NCBI RefSeq assembly: GCF_014841615.1 | Contig: NZ_JACYUG010000025.1 | Coordinates: 727 to 42,869, forward strand | DNA length: 42,143 nucleotides | Source: Sphingomonas sp. CFBP 8760 | GTDB taxonomy: Bacteria > Pseudomonadota > Alphaproteobacteria > Sphingomonadales > Sphingomonadaceae | Reading direction: 5' to 3' | Shown here: positions 16,705 through 26,200 of the stretch, in pieces | Position numbering within the stretch: the stretch's first letter is position 1 | Layout of the letters: the number at the start of each line of letters is the position of its first letter | Made by a program: the position numbers and the translations under genes | Notes under the pieces: model-generated | Database searches by the model: none | Told to the model about the DNA's origin: nothing | Seen by the model: only the letters and a program-made list of their open reading frames with translations

Positions 16705-16826
16705 ACATGCCGGCCTCCTGACCCGGCCCGGAGCCTGAATCAGAAAACCGCGCCCGTGTGAATCCTCAACGATTCAAAAAGCGCGGAAACCGCCCTAGCC
16801 AAGACGGATGGGGATGGGATGGATCA

Positions 16827-16840
16827 GGATGACGTCATCC
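16827..16840. promoter_or_regulatory. 14-base perfect palindrome GGATGACGTCATCC
   Basis: A perfect palindrome lies between the IS right end and the rpoD terminator, in a gap without genes. A short CCCGCC/GGCGGG hairpin follows at 16839-16856. It may be a protein-binding site or chance; no regulator is indicated. Confidence 0.3.
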
Positions 16841-16917
16841 CGCCTCATAAGGCGGGCCACGCGCCGCGACGTCGGGCGGCGGGCGGTCTTCGATCCGAGA
16901 TGTATCCGAAAATCGAT

Positions 16918-16945
16918 GGGGTCGTGGTGCGGACACCACGACCCC
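16918..16945 (-). terminator. Terminator of dnaG-rpoD
   Basis: A perfect 12-base stem (GGGGTCGTGGTG / CACCACGACCCC) with a 4-base loop lies 7 bases beyond the rpoD stop. On the minus strand it is followed by ATCGATTTTCGG, a short T tract. Confidence 0.85.
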
Positions 16946-16952
16946 TGCGGTC

Positions 16953-18980
16953 TTACTGGTCGAGGAAGCTGCGCATCTTGCGGCTGCGGCTGGGGTGCTT
17001 CAGCTTGCGGAGCGCCTTCGCCTCGATCTGCCGGATTCGTTCGCGCGTCACGCTGAACTGCTGCCCGACCTCTTCCAGCGTGTGATCGGTGTTCATGCCG
17101 ATGCCGAAGCGCATGCGCAGCACGCGTTCCTCACGCGGGGTCAGGCTGGCGAGGACGCGCGTGACGGTTTCCTTCAGGTTCGCCTGGATCGCGGCATCGA
17201 CCGGGATGACCGCGTTCTTGTCCTCGATGAAGTCGCCCAGATGCGAATCCTCCTCGTCGCCGATCGGCGTTTCGAGGGAGATCGGCTCCTTGGCGATCTT
17301 CATCACCTTGCGCACTTTTTCCAGCGGCATGGAAAGGCGCTCGGCCATCTCCTCCGGGGTCGGTTCGCGGCCCTGCTCGTGCAGGAACTGGCGGCTGGTG
17401 CGGACCAGCTTGTTGATCGTCTCGATCATGTGGACCGGGATGCGGATCGTGCGCGCCTGATCGGCGATCGAGCGGGTGATCGCCTGCCTGATCCACCAGG
17501 TCGCATAGGTCGAGAACTTGTAGCCGCGACGATACTCGAACTTGTCGACCGCCTTCATCAGGCCGATATTGCCCTCCTGAATGAGATCGAGGAACTGCAG
17601 GCCGCGGTTCGTGTATTTCTTGGCGATCGAGATCACGAGGCGCAGGTTCGCCTCGACCATCTCCTTCTTGGCGATCCGCGCCTCGCGCTCGCCCTTCTGC
17701 ACCATGTTGACGATGCGACGGAACTCGGCGAGCGCCATGCCGGTGGCCTGCGAAATCTCGCCGATCTCGGTGCGGATGCGATCGACTGCCTCACCCTCGT
17801 TGGTGACGAAGGCGGTCCATTTCTTGTCGACCTTGCCGACCGTGACCAGCCACGTGTCGTCCAGCTCATGGCCGATATAGCGGTCGAGGAAGTCCTTGCG
17901 CGGCACCTTGTGCCGCTCCGCCAGCCGCAGCATCTGACCGCCCAAGGCGGTCAGGCGACGGTTGAAGGCGTAGAGCTGATCGACCAGATATTCGATCTTG
18001 GCGTTGTGGAACTGGACGCTCTCGACCTCGGCAGTCAGATCCTCGCGCAGCTTCTGGTACTTGCGCTCGTCCGCCGCCGACAGTTCGCCGCCTGCGCCCA
18101 TCGAGTCGAGCCGGGTCTGCTGGAGCTTGGCGAATTTCTTGTAGAGCGCGGTGATGTTGGCGAAGCGTTCGAGCGCGATCGGCTTGAGCTGCTCCTCCAT
18201 CTGCGCGAGCGAGAGGGTGTTGTCCTCGTCCTCGTCGTCGGAGGGGCGGGGGGTGCGACGCTCGCCGTCCTCGTCCTCGTCGGCGGAGGGTTCCTCGGGC
18301 TCTTCCTCTTCCTTGAACGAGGCACCCGCGGTCTTCTCGCTGATCTCGTCGCCTTCTTCCTCGGCGCCCTCGACCTGCTCGGGGCTCGGGCCCTTGGACA
18401 GCATCGCGTCGAGATCGAGGATCTCGCGCAACTGCATCGTGCCTTCGTTCAACGCGGTCGACCAGTCGATGATCGCGTTGAAGGTGATCGGACTTTCGCA
18501 CAGCCCCAAGATCATCGTGTCGCGACCCGCCTCGATCCGCTTGGCGATGGCGATCTCGCCCTCGCGCGACAGCAGTTCGACCGCGCCCATCTCGCGCAGG
18601 TACATGCGGACGGGATCGTCGGTGCGATCGATCGTCTCTTTCTTCTTTTCCGGCAGCGCGGTGTCGGCGGTGCCATCGTCGGCGGCCTCCGGCTCCTCGG
18701 CATCGTCGGCGCGTTCCTCGGGCTCGCCGTCCTCGCCGGCCTCCTCGTTCTCGACGATGTTGATGCCCATCTCGTTGAGCGCGGCCATCGCGTCTTCGAG
18801 CTGGTCGGACGACAGCTGATCCTGCGGCAACGCCTCGTTCAACTGGTCATAGGTGATGTACCCGCGCTTCTTGGCACGGGCGAGCATCTTCTTGACCGAC
18901 GCATCGTTGAGATCGATCAGCGGCGCATCACCCGTTTCCGGAGCCTCGGTCGTATCTGCCGCCATGTTAGCCTTCGCCAT
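16953..18980 (-). CDS. rpoD: RNA polymerase primary sigma factor RpoD (sigma-70)
   Basis: This 675-residue protein is the housekeeping sigma factor. Region 1.1 is at about 20-85, then a Glu/Asp-rich linker. Region 1.2 starts near DPVRMYLREMG. The sigma-70 non-conserved insert (about 195-400) contains a second acidic run. Region 2 has the signature YKFSTYATWWIRQAITRSIADQ with the -10-melting aromatic residues. Region 3 follows, and region 4 ends with VTRERIRQIEAKALRKL and RSRKMRSFLDQ. ATG 18980 overlaps the dnaG stop (TGATG), and GAGGG inside the end of dnaG is its ribosome binding site. A TTG one codon upstream is not needed. A strong hairpin terminator follows. Confidence 0.98.
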   Translation of the reverse strand: MAKANMAADTTEAPETGDAPLIDLNDASVKKMLARAKKRGYITYDQLNEALPQDQLSSDQLEDAMAALNEMGINIVENEEAGEDGEPEERADDAEEPEAADDGTADTALPEKKKETIDRTDDPVRMYLREMGAVELLSREGEIAIAKRIEAGRDTMILGLCESPITFNAIIDWSTALNEGTMQLREILDLDAMLSKGPSPEQVEGAEEEGDEISEKTAGASFKEEEEPEEPSADEDEDGERRTPRPSDDEDEDNTLSLAQMEEQLKPIALERFANITALYKKFAKLQQTRLDSMGAGGELSAADERKYQKLREDLTAEVESVQFHNAKIEYLVDQLYAFNRRLTALGGQMLRLAERHKVPRKDFLDRYIGHELDDTWLVTVGKVDKKWTAFVTNEGEAVDRIRTEIGEISQATGMALAEFRRIVNMVQKGEREARIAKKEMVEANLRLVISIAKKYTNRGLQFLDLIQEGNIGLMKAVDKFEYRRGYKFSTYATWWIRQAITRSIADQARTIRIPVHMIETINKLVRTSRQFLHEQGREPTPEEMAERLSMPLEKVRKVMKIAKEPISLETPIGDEEDSHLGDFIEDKNAVIPVDAAIQANLKETVTRVLASLTPREERVLRMRFGIGMNTDHTLEEVGQQFSVTRERIRQIEAKALRKLKHPSRSRKMRSFLDQ

Positions 18981-20863
18981 CAATTACCCTCGAAACCCAA
19001 CGATCGGGCGTCTTCGTTCGACTGACATAGGTTTGCAAGTCGCATTTCCAACGCCTGTTTTTCCCTGACCAGTGCCACCTGCCGTTCGAACGCCTCGTCC
19101 GTGAAGCGCGTCTGCATCGCCTGCGTCGCTTGCGCCAGTTGCGCATCGACCTCGGGCCGGGCGATCAGGATGGCGATCGCCTCGTCCAGATCCTCGCGGG
19201 ATCGCTGATCGTTACCGGACGGCTGCGTGAACGAATAGGGCATGGCATCGGCCCGCAGGAGATCGCTGGCGACCTCCCCGAAACCGGACTTCTGCAATAT
19301 GGTGACGAGGTGCGCACTATCAAGCGCGTCGCCGGTGCGCCGGTCCTCCAGCGCGACATCGACCACCGCCTCGAACAGCCGGCCCAGCGCCCCATCGGCG
19401 AGGCGCAGGCTGCCCAGCACCTCCATATGGCGGGCGATCTCGACCGGATGGCGGATCAGCCCGGCCAGCACCGCCTTCGCCAGCACCCGGTCGATCCCGG
19501 CGGCGCGGAACGCCTTGGCATCCTCGGTCACGGGGCCGGTGGGCAAAGCGGGGCCGGGGCGCCATGGCTGGCGGCCACGCTGGAACGGCACGAACGGTTT
19601 GCGCTGCGGCGTGAAATGCGCGTCGAAGCGACGACGGAAATCGGACTGGTATTCGGCGCGCACCGAATCGTCGGCGATGCCCCCGGCCAGTTCGGCGAGA
19701 CGGCGTTTCAGGCCGGCGCGCTGTTCGGGCGTGTCGAGCGGTTCGGCGGCGACCTCGCTGCGCCACAGCCGATCGACCAGCGGTTGCGGCTCGCGCAGCA
19801 ACGCCTCCATCGCGCCCGCGCCGCCCGCCTTGACCAGATCGTCGGGGTCCTGCCCCTCGGGCAGGGTGACGAACGACAGGCTGCGACCGGGCTGGAGCAG
19901 CGGCAACGCGCGGTGCGCGGCGCGCAACGCAGCCTTCTGCCCGGCCGCATCGCCGTCGAAGCACAGGATCGGCACGTCGACCATTCGCCACAGCCGTTCC
20001 AGCTGATGCTCGGTCAGCGCGGTGCCGAGCGGGGCGACCGCCTCCGCGATCCCCGCCTGCGCCAGCGCGATCACGTCCATATACCCCTCGACCACCAGCA
20101 CGCGGTTCGCCTTGCGCGCGGCCGGCGCGGCGCGATCGAGGTTGTAAAGGGTGCGGCCCTTGTCGAAGAGGGGGGTGTCGGGGGAGTTGAGATACTTCGG
20201 CTCACCCTCGCCGATGATGCGGCCACCGAAGGCGATCGTCCGGCCGCGCGCATCGCGGATCGGGATCATCAGGCGGCCCCGGAACCGGTCGTAGGGCTCC
20301 TTACCCTCGACCTGGATCAACATGCCGGATTCGACCAGCATCGGATCGCCGTAATCCTTCAGCGCCGCCTTCAGCCGGCCGCGCGAATCGGGGGCGAACC
20401 CCATGCCGAAGGTGCGTGCCGTTTCCGCCGCGATACCGCGCCGGTCGAGCAGCTGGCGCGCGTCGTTACCGGCAAGCCCGTGCAACTGCTCGGTGAACCA
20501 GGCGGCGGCATCGGCCATCGCCTCGTGCAGGCCCTTCGCCTTTTCCGCGCGCTCGGCGGACTGGCGATCCTGCGCGGGCATCTCCATGCCCGCCGTCTGC
20601 GCCAGTTCCTTGACCGCATCGATGAAGGGCAGGCCGCGCTGGTCGGTCATCCAGCGGATCGCATCGCCATGCGCCGAACAGCCGAAGCAGTGATAGAAGC
20701 CCTTGTCGTCATTGACGTAAAAGCTGGGCGTCTTTTCGTTATGGAACGGGCAGCAGCCGCGCATCTCGCGGCCGGCCTTCTGCAATTTGGTGGTCTTGCC
20801 GATCAGCGCCGACAGCGACGTGCGCGTACGCAGTTCGTCGAGAAAGGCGGGTGAGAGGCTCAT
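18980..20863 (-). CDS. dnaG: DNA primase DnaG
   Basis: This 627-residue primase makes RNA primers for replication. The N-terminal CHC2 zinc finger is intact (C38, H41, C59, C62 in CCPFH...HCFGC). The catalytic core has the primase motif EGYMDVIALAQAG and the TOPRIM acidic motif CFDGDAAGQKA. The C-terminal part (about 440-627) is the DnaB-helicase-binding region, which is poorly conserved. It starts with ATG at 20863 and overlaps rpoD by one base. The YqeY-like gene lies 189 bases upstream on the same strand, but a terminator between them suggests that dnaG-rpoD has its own promoter. No rpsU lies in this group, unlike in E. coli. Confidence 0.97.
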   Translation of the reverse strand: MSLSPAFLDELRTRTSLSALIGKTTKLQKAGREMRGCCPFHNEKTPSFYVNDDKGFYHCFGCSAHGDAIRWMTDQRGLPFIDAVKELAQTAGMEMPAQDRQSAERAEKAKGLHEAMADAAAWFTEQLHGLAGNDARQLLDRRGIAAETARTFGMGFAPDSRGRLKAALKDYGDPMLVESGMLIQVEGKEPYDRFRGRLMIPIRDARGRTIAFGGRIIGEGEPKYLNSPDTPLFDKGRTLYNLDRAAPAARKANRVLVVEGYMDVIALAQAGIAEAVAPLGTALTEHQLERLWRMVDVPILCFDGDAAGQKAALRAAHRALPLLQPGRSLSFVTLPEGQDPDDLVKAGGAGAMEALLREPQPLVDRLWRSEVAAEPLDTPEQRAGLKRRLAELAGGIADDSVRAEYQSDFRRRFDAHFTPQRKPFVPFQRGRQPWRPGPALPTGPVTEDAKAFRAAGIDRVLAKAVLAGLIRHPVEIARHMEVLGSLRLADGALGRLFEAVVDVALEDRRTGDALDSAHLVTILQKSGFGEVASDLLRADAMPYSFTQPSGNDQRSREDLDEAIAILIARPEVDAQLAQATQAMQTRFTDEAFERQVALVREKQALEMRLANLCQSNEDARSLGFEGN

Positions 20864-20932
20864 GCGCGCTTTATAACGCCTATGTCCGCATCCGTCGTGA
20901 TCGGCAAGCGGGAAGCCCCGCGAAAAGTCACT

Positions 20933-20975
20933 AAAGTCGCATCCTACAGGGGGCCGTGCGCCAATATGCGACTTT
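20933..20975. promoter_or_regulatory. Perfect 10-base inverted repeat upstream of dnaG
   Basis: AAAGTCGCAT (20933-20942) and ATGCGACTTT (20966-20975) are exact inverted arms 23 bases apart, 70-112 bases before the dnaG start. They could form an operator or a leader-RNA stem for dnaG-rpoD. A small GCGGG/CCCGC hairpin lies closer to dnaG (20908-20921). Confidence 0.45.
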
Positions 20976-20999
20976 CCGGGCGATCGACACGGAGAAAGA

Positions 21000-21026
21000 G
21001 CGGGGCCGGTATAGCGCCGGCCCCGC
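21000..21026 (-). terminator. Terminator of the GatB/YqeY gene
   Basis: A perfect 10-base G+C stem (GCGGGGCCGG / CCGGCCCCGC) with a 7-base loop stands 26 bases past the gene's stop. On the minus strand it is followed by TCTTTCTC, a T-rich tail. Confidence 0.8.
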
Positions 21027-21052
21027 CTGTAGGACAGATCAGGTAAGGCAGA

Positions 21053-21520
21053 TCAGGCGAGCGCCGCCTTCACCAGTCCGCTCGCCTTGCTCATGTCGAG
21101 CGTGGCGGCGTGGCGAGATTTCAGTTCGGCCATCACCCGGCCCATGTCCTTCATGCCGGTGGCGCCCAGATCGGTCTTGATCGCCTCGATCGCGGCCTTC
21201 GTCTCGGCCTCGTCCATCTGCTGCGGTAGGAAGCGTTCGATCACCGCGACCTCGGCCGCCTCGGCGGCGGCGAGTTCGGGGCGGTTGCCGGTTTCGTACA
21301 TCGCGATCGATTCGCGGCGCTGCTTCACCATCTTCTGCAGTACCTCGACGACCAGAACGTCGTCGTCGTCGGGGGCCTTGCCCTCGCGGCTCTGCGGCGC
21401 GCGCGCCTCGATGTCGCGGTTCTTGATCGCGGCCTGGATCAGGGAGATGGCGGCGCGCGCCTCCTTGTCGCCGGCCTTCATGGCGGCGAGCTGGGCGGAT
21501 TTGATGTCGTCTCGAATCAT
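21053..21520 (-). CDS. GatB/YqeY domain protein
   Basis: This 155-residue protein is a full-length YqeY-family member. The family shares the C-terminal tRNA-binding-like domain of GatB of the amidotransferase but occurs alone. Typical parts are the N-terminal IRDDIKSAQLAAMKAGDKEARAAISLI-like helix, the central ELAAAEAAEVAVIERFLPQQM, and the C-terminal Gly-rich end ATGMKDMGRVMAELKSRH. It is likely cytosolic. It stands divergent from carA (95-base gap) and upstream of dnaG-rpoD, an order often seen in alphaproteobacteria. The role is uncertain; a link to tRNA is inferred from the domain. Confidence 0.9.
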   Translation of the reverse strand: MIRDDIKSAQLAAMKAGDKEARAAISLIQAAIKNRDIEARAPQSREGKAPDDDDVLVVEVLQKMVKQRRESIAMYETGNRPELAAAEAAEVAVIERFLPQQMDEAETKAAIEAIKTDLGATGMKDMGRVMAELKSRHAATLDMSKASGLVKAALA

Positions 21521-21615
21521 GGTGGCGCGGCCATAGCAGATTGACGGGAGAGGTGGGCGTCTTTAGCGGGCGGGGCTTAGCGACATCGCTGATCCAAAGG
21601 AGTGCCCGCCGCATC

Positions 21616-22806
21616 ATGGCCGACGCCACGACATTTGCCGCGCCCGTCGTATCCGCGCCCCCGCAGCCGGAGGGCGCCACCGGCGTTCTCGTCCTCGCCA
21701 GCGGCGACGTGATCTGGGGCCATGGCTTCGGCGCCGAGGGGGAGGCGGTCGGCGAGGTGTGCTTCCACACCGCGATGACCGGCTATCAGGAGATCATGAC
21801 CGACCCGTCCTTCGCGGGCCAGATGATCTGCTTCACCTTCCCGCATATCGGCAATGTCGGCGCGAACCCGGACGATGTGGAGGCGGACAACCCCCATGCG
21901 CTGGGCATGATCGTGCGCGAGGTGCCGACCGCGCCGTCCAGCTTCCGCGCGATGGAGAATCTGGATGGCTGGATGCGCCGCCATGCGCGGATCGGGCTGG
22001 CGGGGATCGATACCCGCGCGCTGACCCGGCGCATCCGGGGCGGTGGCGCGCCGAACGGCGTGATCGCGCATTCTGCCGACGGTCGGTTCGATCTCGATAC
22101 GCTGCTGGCGATGGCGCGCGGGTGGCCGGGGCTGGAGGGGATGGACCTCGCCAAAACCGTGACGCGCGAGACGCACGGCAATTGGGAAGGCGGCATCTGG
22201 CGGCTGGGCTTCGGCTATGGCGCGGATGACGGCGCAGCGGATCGCCCGCATGTCGTCGCGATCGATTATGGCAGCAAACACAATATCTTCCGTAATCTTG
22301 CTCAGGCAGGAGCGAAGGTATCGGTGGTGCCAGCGACCGCAACCTTCGACGAAGTGATGGCGCTGGGGCCGGACGGCATCTTCCTGTCCAACGGCCCCGG
22401 CGATCCCGCCGCGACCGGCGACTATGCGGTGCCGGTGATCCGGCAGTTGCTCGACACCGGCAAGCCCTTGTTCGGCATCTGCCTGGGCCACCAGTTGCTG
22501 GCGCTGGCGCTGGGCGGGCGGACGACCAAGATGTTCCAGGGGCATCGCGGCGCCAACCACCCGGTGAAGCGGCTGAGCGACGGGGCGGTCGAGATCACCA
22601 GCATGAACCACGGCTTCGCGGTGGAACGTGACAGCCTGCCGCAGGGCGTGACCGAAACGCATGTGTCGCTGTTCGACGGCTCCAATGCGGGGCTGGAGAT
22701 CGAGGGCGGGCGGGCGTTTTCGGTGCAGTATCACCCGGAAGCGTCGCCGGGGCCGCAGGATAGTTTCTATCTGTTCGAGCGGTTTGTAGAAATGCTCGAC
22801 GCATGA
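21616..22806 (+). CDS. carA: Carbamoyl-phosphate synthase small subunit CarA
   Basis: This 396-residue protein provides the glutaminase half of carbamoyl-phosphate synthase, feeding arginine and pyrimidine synthesis. The N-terminal CarA domain (GEVCFHTAMTGYQEIMTDPS) is followed by a class I glutamine amidotransferase with nucleophile C289 in GICLGHQ and the His/Glu pair H373 and E375 in QYHPEASPG. ATG 21616 is preceded by AAAGGAG, although the spacing is long (about 13 bases); an upstream in-frame ATG at 21541 would add residues with no family match. Its stop overlaps the next gene by ATGA. The partner carB is displaced by an extra gene of about 0.5 kb. Confidence 0.97.
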   Translation: MADATTFAAPVVSAPPQPEGATGVLVLASGDVIWGHGFGAEGEAVGEVCFHTAMTGYQEIMTDPSFAGQMICFTFPHIGNVGANPDDVEADNPHALGMIVREVPTAPSSFRAMENLDGWMRRHARIGLAGIDTRALTRRIRGGGAPNGVIAHSADGRFDLDTLLAMARGWPGLEGMDLAKTVTRETHGNWEGGIWRLGFGYGADDGAADRPHVVAIDYGSKHNIFRNLAQAGAKVSVVPATATFDEVMALGPDGIFLSNGPGDPAATGDYAVPVIRQLLDTGKPLFGICLGHQLLALALGGRTTKMFQGHRGANHPVKRLSDGAVEITSMNHGFAVERDSLPQGVTETHVSLFDGSNAGLEIEGGRAFSVQYHPEASPGPQDSFYLFERFVEMLDA

Positions 22807-23297
22807 CAGCCGTAGCGGCCTTAATATCAACTTTGCTGCTTCAGGTGGCTCCGGTTCAACACATTTCGGTTAACTGGAACATTCTGCTGACGCATGACAT
22901 GACGTCAGTTCCTGAGAAAGGGGAACCCGACGTACCATCTCGCGAAATGATGGCGAATGTCGGGGAGTCGATGATTGCCCAAGTGGTGCTTACCGAGGAG
23001 GAAAGCCGGTTCGTTTTTTCGGTGTCGAACTGTGTGAATGGCATTAGCAGACTTGAAACGAGCGCTAATGTTTCAATCGAACTTCCCGTTGCCGAACAAA
23101 TTGATCGTTTTCGTTCCATCAAGGTCGCCGTGAGCAATCTGCAGGCTGCATGTGCAGTCGCAAGCGTCGATCCGTTCGACGGCAATTTTTCGAACCTCCT
23201 GACAGCACTCGTTGCGCGTGACGAGGCCTATCGTGCCGCTCGTGCGAAGTGGCTCACCACCCGCCTCGACGTGAACGGCAAGAAAAGAGCTAATTGA
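22803..23297 (+). CDS. Unrecognised exported protein inserted between carA and carB
   Basis: I do not recognise this 164-residue protein. The first ~17 residues (MTAVAALISTLLLQVAP) look like a signal peptide or short anchor, so a periplasmic location is likely. The rest is soluble, with two cysteines (SNCVNG and LQAACAV) that could form a disulfide, and a basic C-terminus. The gene overlaps carA by ATGA and carB by TGATG, so it is fully built into the operon. Its G+C content is about half by eye, against roughly two thirds in carA and carB, and codon use differs accordingly, suggesting transfer or a young lineage-specific gene. A ribosome binding site is not obvious, so it probably depends on coupling. 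Confidence 0.7.
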   Translation: MTAVAALISTLLLQVAPVQHISVNWNILLTHDMTSVPEKGEPDVPSREMMANVGESMIAQVVLTEEESRFVFSVSNCVNGISRLETSANVSIELPVAEQIDRFRSIKVAVSNLQAACAVASVDPFDGNFSNLLTALVARDEAYRAARAKWLTTRLDVNGKKRAN

Positions 23298-26200
23298 TGC
23301 CAAAACGCACCGACATCTCCTCCATCCTCGTCATCGGCGCGGGGCCGATCGTCATCGGGCAGGCGTGCGAGTTCGATTATTCGGGCACGCAGGCGATCAA
23401 GGCGTTGAAGGAGGAGGGCTATCGCATCGTCCTCGTCAACTCCAATCCCGCCACGATCATGACCGATCCCGAACTGGCCGACGCCACCTATGTCGAGCCG
23501 ATCACGCCGGCGGTGGTCGCCAAGATCATCGAGAAGGAGCGGCCGGATGCGGTGCTGCCGACGATGGGCGGGCAGACCGCGCTTAACACCGCGCTGGCGC
23601 TGTTCCGCGACGGGACGCTCGACAGGTTCGGCGTGCAGATGATCGGGGCGGATGCCGATGCGATCGACATGGCGGAGGACCGGCTGAAGTTCCGTGACGC
23701 GATGGATCGGATCGGGCTGGAAAGCGCCCGCTCCGCCATCGCGCATACTGAGAAGGAGGCGCTGGAAGGTCTTGATAAGGTTGGCCTTCCTGCCATCATC
23801 CGGCCCAGCTTCACGATGGGCGGGTCGGGCGGCGGCATCGCCTATAACCGCGCCGAATTCCTCGCGATCGTGCGCAACGGGCTGGACCTGTCGCCGACGA
23901 CCGAGGTGCTGATCGAGGAGTCGCTGCTCGGTTGGAAGGAATATGAGATGGAGGTGGTGCGCGACCGCAAGGACAACGCGATCATCATCTGCTCGATCGA
24001 GAATGTCGATCCGATGGGCGTCCATACCGGCGATTCCATCACCGTCGCGCCGGCGCTGACGTTGACCGACAAGGAATACCAGATCATGCGCAACGCATCG
24101 ATCGCGGTGTTGCGTGAAATCGGTGTAGAAACAGGCGGTTCCAACGTACAGTTCGCGGTGAATCCGAAGGACGGCCGGCTGGTCGTGATCGAGATGAACC
24201 CGCGCGTGTCGCGTTCGTCGGCGCTGGCGTCGAAGGCCACGGGCTTCCCGATCGCCAAGGTCGCGGCGAAGCTGGCGGTGGGCTATACGCTCGACGAGAT
24301 CGAGAACGACATCACCGGCGCGACGCCGGCGTCGTTCGAGCCGACGATCGATTACGTCGTCACCAAGATTCCGCGCTTCGCCTTCGAGAAGTTCAAGGGC
24401 GCGGAGCCGACGCTGGGCACCGCGATGAAGTCGGTCGGCGAGGTGATGGCGATCGGCCGCAACATCCATGAATCGATGCAGAAGGCTTTGCGCGGGCTGG
24501 AAACCGGGCTGTCCGGGTTCAACCATGTCGACCACCTGATCGGCGCGCCACGCGCGGAAATCGAGGCGGCGCTGGCCTCGCCGACGCCGGACCGGCTGCT
24601 GGTGGCGGCGCAGGCGTTGCGCGAGGGCTTCACCGTCGCCGAGGTCCATGCGATCGCGAAATACGATCCGTGGTTCCTGGAACGCATCGCTGAGATCGTC
24701 GCGGCGGAAGCGGAAGTGATGGATCACGGCCTGCCGATCGAGGCGGCGGGGATGCGCCGGTTGAAGGCGATGGGCTTCAGCGACAAGCGGCTGGCGTGGC
24801 TGGCGCTGCAATCCGCCAATCTGCGCGGCATGACGCGCGGGATCGCGCGCGGCAGCGGCCTGATCCACGAGGTGGTGAAGGCGATGACCGGCGGCGTGAC
24901 CGAGGACGAGGTGCGCGCGCATCGCCTGAAGCTGGGCGTGCGGCCGGTGTTCAAGCGGATCGATACCTGTGCGGCGGAATTCGATGCGAAGACGCCGTAT
25001 ATGTATTCGACCTACGAGGCGCCGAGCTTTGGCGAGCCGGAGGACGAAAGCCAGCCGAGCGACCGGCGCAAGGTGGTGATCCTGGGCGGCGGGCCGAACC
25101 GGATCGGGCAGGGGATCGAGTTCGATTACTGCTGCTGCCACGCCTGTTTCGCGCTGGCGGACGCCGGGTACGAGACGATCATGGTCAACTGCAACCCGGA
25201 GACGGTGAGCACCGATTACGACACGTCGGACCGGCTGTATTTCGAGCCGCTGACTGCCGAGGACGTGCTGGCGATCCTCGATGTCGAGCGGTCGCGTGGC
25301 GAGCTGGTCGGGGTGATCGTGCAGTTCGGGGGGCAGACGCCGCTCAATCTGGCGCGCGCGCTGGAGGCGGCGGGCATTCCGATCCTGGGCACCAGCCCGG
25401 CGGCGATCGATCTGGCGGAGGATCGCGAACAGTTCGCGGCGCTGGTCGACCGGTTGCGCCTGCTGCAACCGTCGAACGGGATCGCGCGCAGCCGGGAAGA
25501 GGCGCTGATCGTCGCCGAGCGGGTCGGCTACCCGGTGCTGATGCGCCCCAGCTTCGTGCTGGGCGGACGGGCGATGGAGATCGTCGACGGGCCGTCGCAG
25601 CTGGAGGAGTATATCCAGACCGCGGTGCAGGTGTCTGGCGACGCACCGGTTTTGATCGACCAGTATCTGCGCGATGCGATCGAGGTGGATGTGGATGCGA
25701 TCTGCGACGGCACCGATGTGGTGGTCGCGGGCGTGTTGCAGCATATCGAGGAGGCGGGGGTCCATTCGGGCGACAGCGCCTGTTCGATCCCGCCCTACTC
25801 GCTGTCGGCGGAGATCATCGCCGAGATCGAACGGCAGACCGAGGCGCTGGCGCGGGGGCTGTCCGTCGTCGGGCTGATGAACATCCAGTTCGCGGTGAAG
25901 GACGGCAAGGTCTATCTGATCGAGGTCAATCCCCGCGCCTCGCGGACGGTGCCGTTCGTCGCCAAGGCGATCGGCGTGCCCATCGCCAAGATCGCGGCAC
26001 GGGTGATGGCGGGCGAGAAGCTGGCCGACCTGCCGCCGATCGACCGGCACATCGATTATTATGCGGTGAAGGAGGCGGTGTTCCCGTTCAACCGCTTCCC
26101 CGGGGTCGATCCGGTGCTGTCACCGGAGATGCGCTCCACCGGCGAAGTGATGGGAATCGCAGCGGATTTCACGACCGCCTTCGCCAAGTCGCAATTGGGG

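Larger units (their letters stand above)
15745..16795 (-). mobile_element. Complete IS630-family insertion sequence, about 1051 bp
   Basis: The ends are inverted repeats: GGGCGTTTTCCG at the left and, read inward from 16795, GGGCGGTTTCCG at the right (one mismatch in 12). Both ends are flanked by TA (15743-15744 and 16796-16797), the duplication typical of IS630/Tc1 elements. Removing the element and one TA restores GCGCTAGCC, so the target was CTAG, the known preference of IS630. Inside are two overlapping transposase frames on the minus strand joined by an A7G slip site. The element looks intact and possibly active. Confidence 0.9.

Noticed and set aside
23228..26050. Long open frame (940 codons) on the minus strand
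   Set aside because: It is antisense to carB, with an Arg/His/Asp-rich composition and no domain.
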